A DNA stretch of 64,000 nucleotides from JANXQG01 sp963780045. Lineage in GTDB: Bacteria > Planctomycetota > Planctomycetia > Pirellulales > Thermoguttaceae. The notes beneath the pieces are model-generated. The model made no database searches. It worked only from the letters and a program-made list of their open reading frames with translations, and was not told the DNA's origin. The position numbers and the translations under genes are program-made. Location of the stretch: contig CAVZZZ010000005.1 of assembly GCA_963780045.1 (NCBI GenBank), positions 1,116,001 to 1,180,000 on the forward strand, in the 5' to 3' direction. Shown here in pieces: positions 62,124 through 64,000 of the stretch (positions are counted from its first letter, which is position 1; the number at the start of each line of letters is the position of its first letter).

Positions 62124-62216
62124 GATGAGGGATGAAAGATAAAGGATAAGGGATGAGAATCAATAAGTGAGTACGTCTCATCTCTTATCTCTCATCCTTC
62201 ATCTTTTATTCTCTTA
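62124..62216. repeat. GATGAGGGATGAAAGATAAAGG imperfect inverted repeat between kdsC and pyrE
   Basis: Short purine-rich direct units (GGATGA, GGATAA) on the left half are complementary to TCATC/TTATC units on the right half. It lies between the kdsC stop and the pyrE start. Confidence 0.55.
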
Positions 62217-62248
62217 TCGGCCTCGGTACTTCTAAAGGTATGTCTGAA

Positions 62249-62749
62249 TTACATCCGTCCATCTTCCTTGCGCTTGAGGATCATTTCGATCAGCTCGCGG
62301 ACGGCGCCGCGTCCGCCGCAGAGCCGGGTGGTGTAATGGGCCGCCTCGCGGACCTCCTCCGCCGCGTCGGCCACGGCCGCGCCCAGGCCCACGCAGCGCA
62401 TCACCGGTAGGTCGGGCAGGTCGTCGCCGATATAGCAAACCCTTTGGCGGTCCAGCCTCAACTCGCTCAGGATTTGCCGCACAGTAGTCATTTTGTCGGG
62501 CACTCCCTGGCGCATGATTTCGATGCCCAACTCCGCCGCCCGGACCTTCATGCTTTGCGTGCTGCGGAGGGTGATCATGCCGAACTGGTATCCGGCCTTC
62601 TGCCAGAGCTTGATGCCCAGCCCGTCGCGGATGTGGAACGCCTTCGATTCGATGCCCTGGTTGTCCAGCACGACCATTCCGTCGGTGAGTACGCCGTCGA
62701 CGTCGGACAGCAGCAGCGAAATCGAGCGGCAACGTTCTTCGATAGTCAT
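62249..62749 (-). CDS. kdsC: 3-deoxy-D-manno-octulosonate 8-phosphate phosphatase
   Basis: About 166 aa from ATG 62,749. It is a HAD hydrolase without a cap: motif I LLLSDVDGVLTDG (nucleophile and acid Asp), motif II ITLRST, and motif IV CYIGDDLPDLPVM. DNQGIESKAFHIRDGLGIKLWQ and the RGAVRE end match KdsC. It makes Kdo for lipopolysaccharide inner core, consistent with a Gram-negative outer membrane. ATG 62,749 was preferred to 62,788 because the family begins close to the DVDG strand. Confidence 0.85.
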   Translation of the reverse strand: MTIEERCRSISLLLSDVDGVLTDGMVVLDNQGIESKAFHIRDGLGIKLWQKAGYQFGMITLRSTQSMKVRAAELGIEIMRQGVPDKMTTVRQILSELRLDRQRVCYIGDDLPDLPVMRCVGLGAAVADAAEEVREAAHYTTRLCGGRGAVRELIEMILKRKEDGRM

Positions 62750-62796
62750 GGGAGAGAATCCGAGGTCGATCGAATCGAAGTATAGCAAACGCTTCG

Positions 62797-63145
62797 CTAT
62801 AGCGGAAGATACTCGATCCGACTAACGAAATCCTCGGGATTGCCGACTTTGGCAATGATTTCCAGGTCGGCGATTGTTTGGCCAACCGTCAGCCGCAGTT
62901 GATGCACGTAAATGACCCCGGCAAAGGTGCGTCCCGACTTCTGCCACTCGTGCGCGACGGCAAGGAAGTCATCGTCGCTTGTGAAGGCAACGCGGCCCAA
63001 CTTCGTCGCGCGTTTCAGAACATCCGGGTCGTCGGCTTCGGAGTGGCCGTCATCAAAGGCCGTCAAGACCTCAACGCCGCGCCGACTGAAGTCCCGTTGT
63101 AATAGCCGCGCGGACATTGTGATCGAAGTAAAGAGCGACGCTCAC
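62797..63145 (-). CDS. DUF5615-type PIN-like toxin, frame break near 63,080
   Basis: GTG 63,145 starts VSVALYFDHNVRAAITTGL, and after one frame change RGVEVLTAFDDGHSEADDPDVLKRATKLGRVAFTSDDDFLAVAHEW follows. LYFDHNV and TSDDDF hold the acidic residues of PIN-like nucleases. The C-terminus has AGVIYVHQLRLTVGQTIADLEIIAKV. The GTG overlaps the stop of the DUF433 gene by four bases, the usual order for this toxin-antitoxin pair. Probable RNase toxin, inactive if the frame break is real. Confidence 0.7.
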
Positions 63146-63464
63146 CGCAGCAGGCCCTGAGCCTTCAATTTCAACCGAATTCGCGAAGGCCCTTGCGTCG
63201 CATCGAGATCGGATTTGATAGCATCGACTTTCCGCATCCGCCGCGCGATATCCTCGTCGATCTCAGCCTGATGGTCGTAGTAGTATGACAGCGCGTATAG
63301 ATGGCCCCAAGACTCAGGTGCGGATACTCGCGGTGAATCTCTTGCGCGTCCGAACAATGCGCGAGATGATCCAGCACGAGCTCAACGACCTTCGTGCCGG
63401 TGCCCGTAATCACCGGCACACCGTCTGCGTTGATCGAAATGTGGGAGTCGTTGAATCGGGACAT
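63142..63464 (-). CDS. DUF433-family antitoxin, frame break near 63,290
   Basis: MSRFNDSHISINADGVPVITGTGTKVVELVLDHLAHCSDAQEIHREYPHLSLG is typical of DUF433 (a GTGxKV helix-turn-helix core). After one base change near 63,290 it continues LYALSYYYDHQAEIDEDIARRMRKVDAIKSDLDA. The YYYDHQAEID segment is strongly characteristic. It probably neutralises the adjacent DUF5615 toxin and autoregulates the operon. Confidence 0.75.
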
Positions 63465-63526
63465 TTTTCTCTTTAATCCTACTATACGTTGACCGGCTTA
63501 CCGGGTCAACTGTGTTACTTTGGCCG

Positions 63527-63976
63527 TTAACGGCCGCTCTGCAGCCACTCGATCATCATGGCGCCGGCGAAGCACACCAGCCCAAAGCCTGCCGCCACGG
63601 CATGTCCGAAAACCAAATCTTTTATGCCCTGCTCCGGGAGCGGATCGGGCGGACAGACCCGCCGCACCAACTCGTCCAACGAAAGCGATTGGACTTCCTC
63701 CGCTCGCATTCCGCAACTTTCCAGATACGGCCATACGATGCTCCGCAGCAAGCCGGGCGACGGCCGCTGCGGTCCTTCTACGGCGTTTTGCCAGGCGCCG
63801 CGCGCGGCACGGCTGATCCACAGTGCGTGGCCCCTGCTATCGCAAACAACCACGTTCGCTTGCGCCAGCTCGACGGTCGGGTAGCGCTCGCTGAGTTCTT
63901 CGGGCGAGTCGCACACGTCCAAGGTGCCGGAACGCCAAACGAAAAAGGGTGGCCGCATTCGAAGACTCCTCTCCAA
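63527..63976 (-). CDS. hypothetical protein, 149 aa, C-terminal membrane segment
   Basis: No family recognised. The soluble N-terminal part contains MRPPFFVWRSGTLDVCDSPEELSERYPT and LAQANVVVCDSRGHALWIS. A helix rich in Glu and Leu follows, then a C-terminal hydrophobic stretch (DLVFGHAVAAGFGLVCFAGAMMIEWL). An alternative start is the ATG at 63,958. The coding sequence lies close to the end of the window. Confidence 0.5.
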   Translation of the reverse strand: MERSLRMRPPFFVWRSGTLDVCDSPEELSERYPTVELAQANVVVCDSRGHALWISRAARGAWQNAVEGPQRPSPGLLRSIVWPYLESCGMRAEEVQSLSLDELVRRVCPPDPLPEQGIKDLVFGHAVAAGFGLVCFAGAMMIEWLQSGR

Positions 63977-64000
63977 GAGACATCATATTCGCGGCGGCGC

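Overview
The window looks like a planctomycete chromosome segment, probably Pirellulales-like. The evidence is prepilin-type proteins with long leaders, PEP-CTERM surface proteins, a kinase/nSTAND/formylglycine-generating-enzyme-like fusion, a cytochrome-c-type sensor kinase, lipid-A-type genes (kdsC), GC-rich coding sequence, and many short palindromic repeats scattered between and inside genes. No tRNA, rRNA or CRISPR array was seen.

Layout. 0-9.3 kb: a pseudopilin cassette of three small prepilins followed by a very large pilin-like partner (about 1,850 aa when frames are joined). 9.4-17 kb: metallophosphoesterase, TIM-barrel epimerase-like protein, SppA-type peptidase, PfkB kinase, acetyltransferase, leucine-rich-repeat lipoprotein and a WD40-like secreted protein. 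17.1-18.4 kb: IS630-family copy 1. 18.6-20.5 kb: divergent SMP-30/gluconolactonase and Tat-exported aldo/keto reductase. 20.5-41.7 kb, all on the minus strand and closely spaced: two giant beta-strand-repeat PEP-CTERM proteins, then a Ser/Thr kinase-nSTAND-FGE protein. 41.9-53.2 kb: zinc-ribbon membrane protein, nadD, priA, heme-type histidine kinase, a RelE-type toxin-antitoxin pair, mutM, an HtrA-like protease, metK and a membrane protein. 53.2-57.9 kb: one gene split by IS630 copy 2, which itself carries an IS1380-type insertion. 57.9-64 kb, minus strand: ABC exporter, a collapsed PEP-CTERM mini-gene, an uncharacterised possible nuclease, pyrE, kdsC, a DUF5615/DUF433 toxin-antitoxin pair and a small membrane protein.

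Two themes stand out. First, several families of palindromic repeats lie inside reading frames: one in mutM, two in priA, and different families in the leader peptides of three consecutive pilin genes. This resembles the protein-coding palindromic elements of Rickettsia. Second, roughly 25 single-base frame breaks interrupt otherwise well-conserved genes (metK, priA, the aldo/keto reductase, transposase, pilin partner). Several fall in G/C homopolymers, so assembly error is the simplest explanation. The IS630 frame change is different: it is identical in both copies, lies at an A7 tract and looks programmed.

All coordinates for frame-broken genes span the whole inferred gene. Every family assignment comes from reading motifs by eye; no database search was possible.
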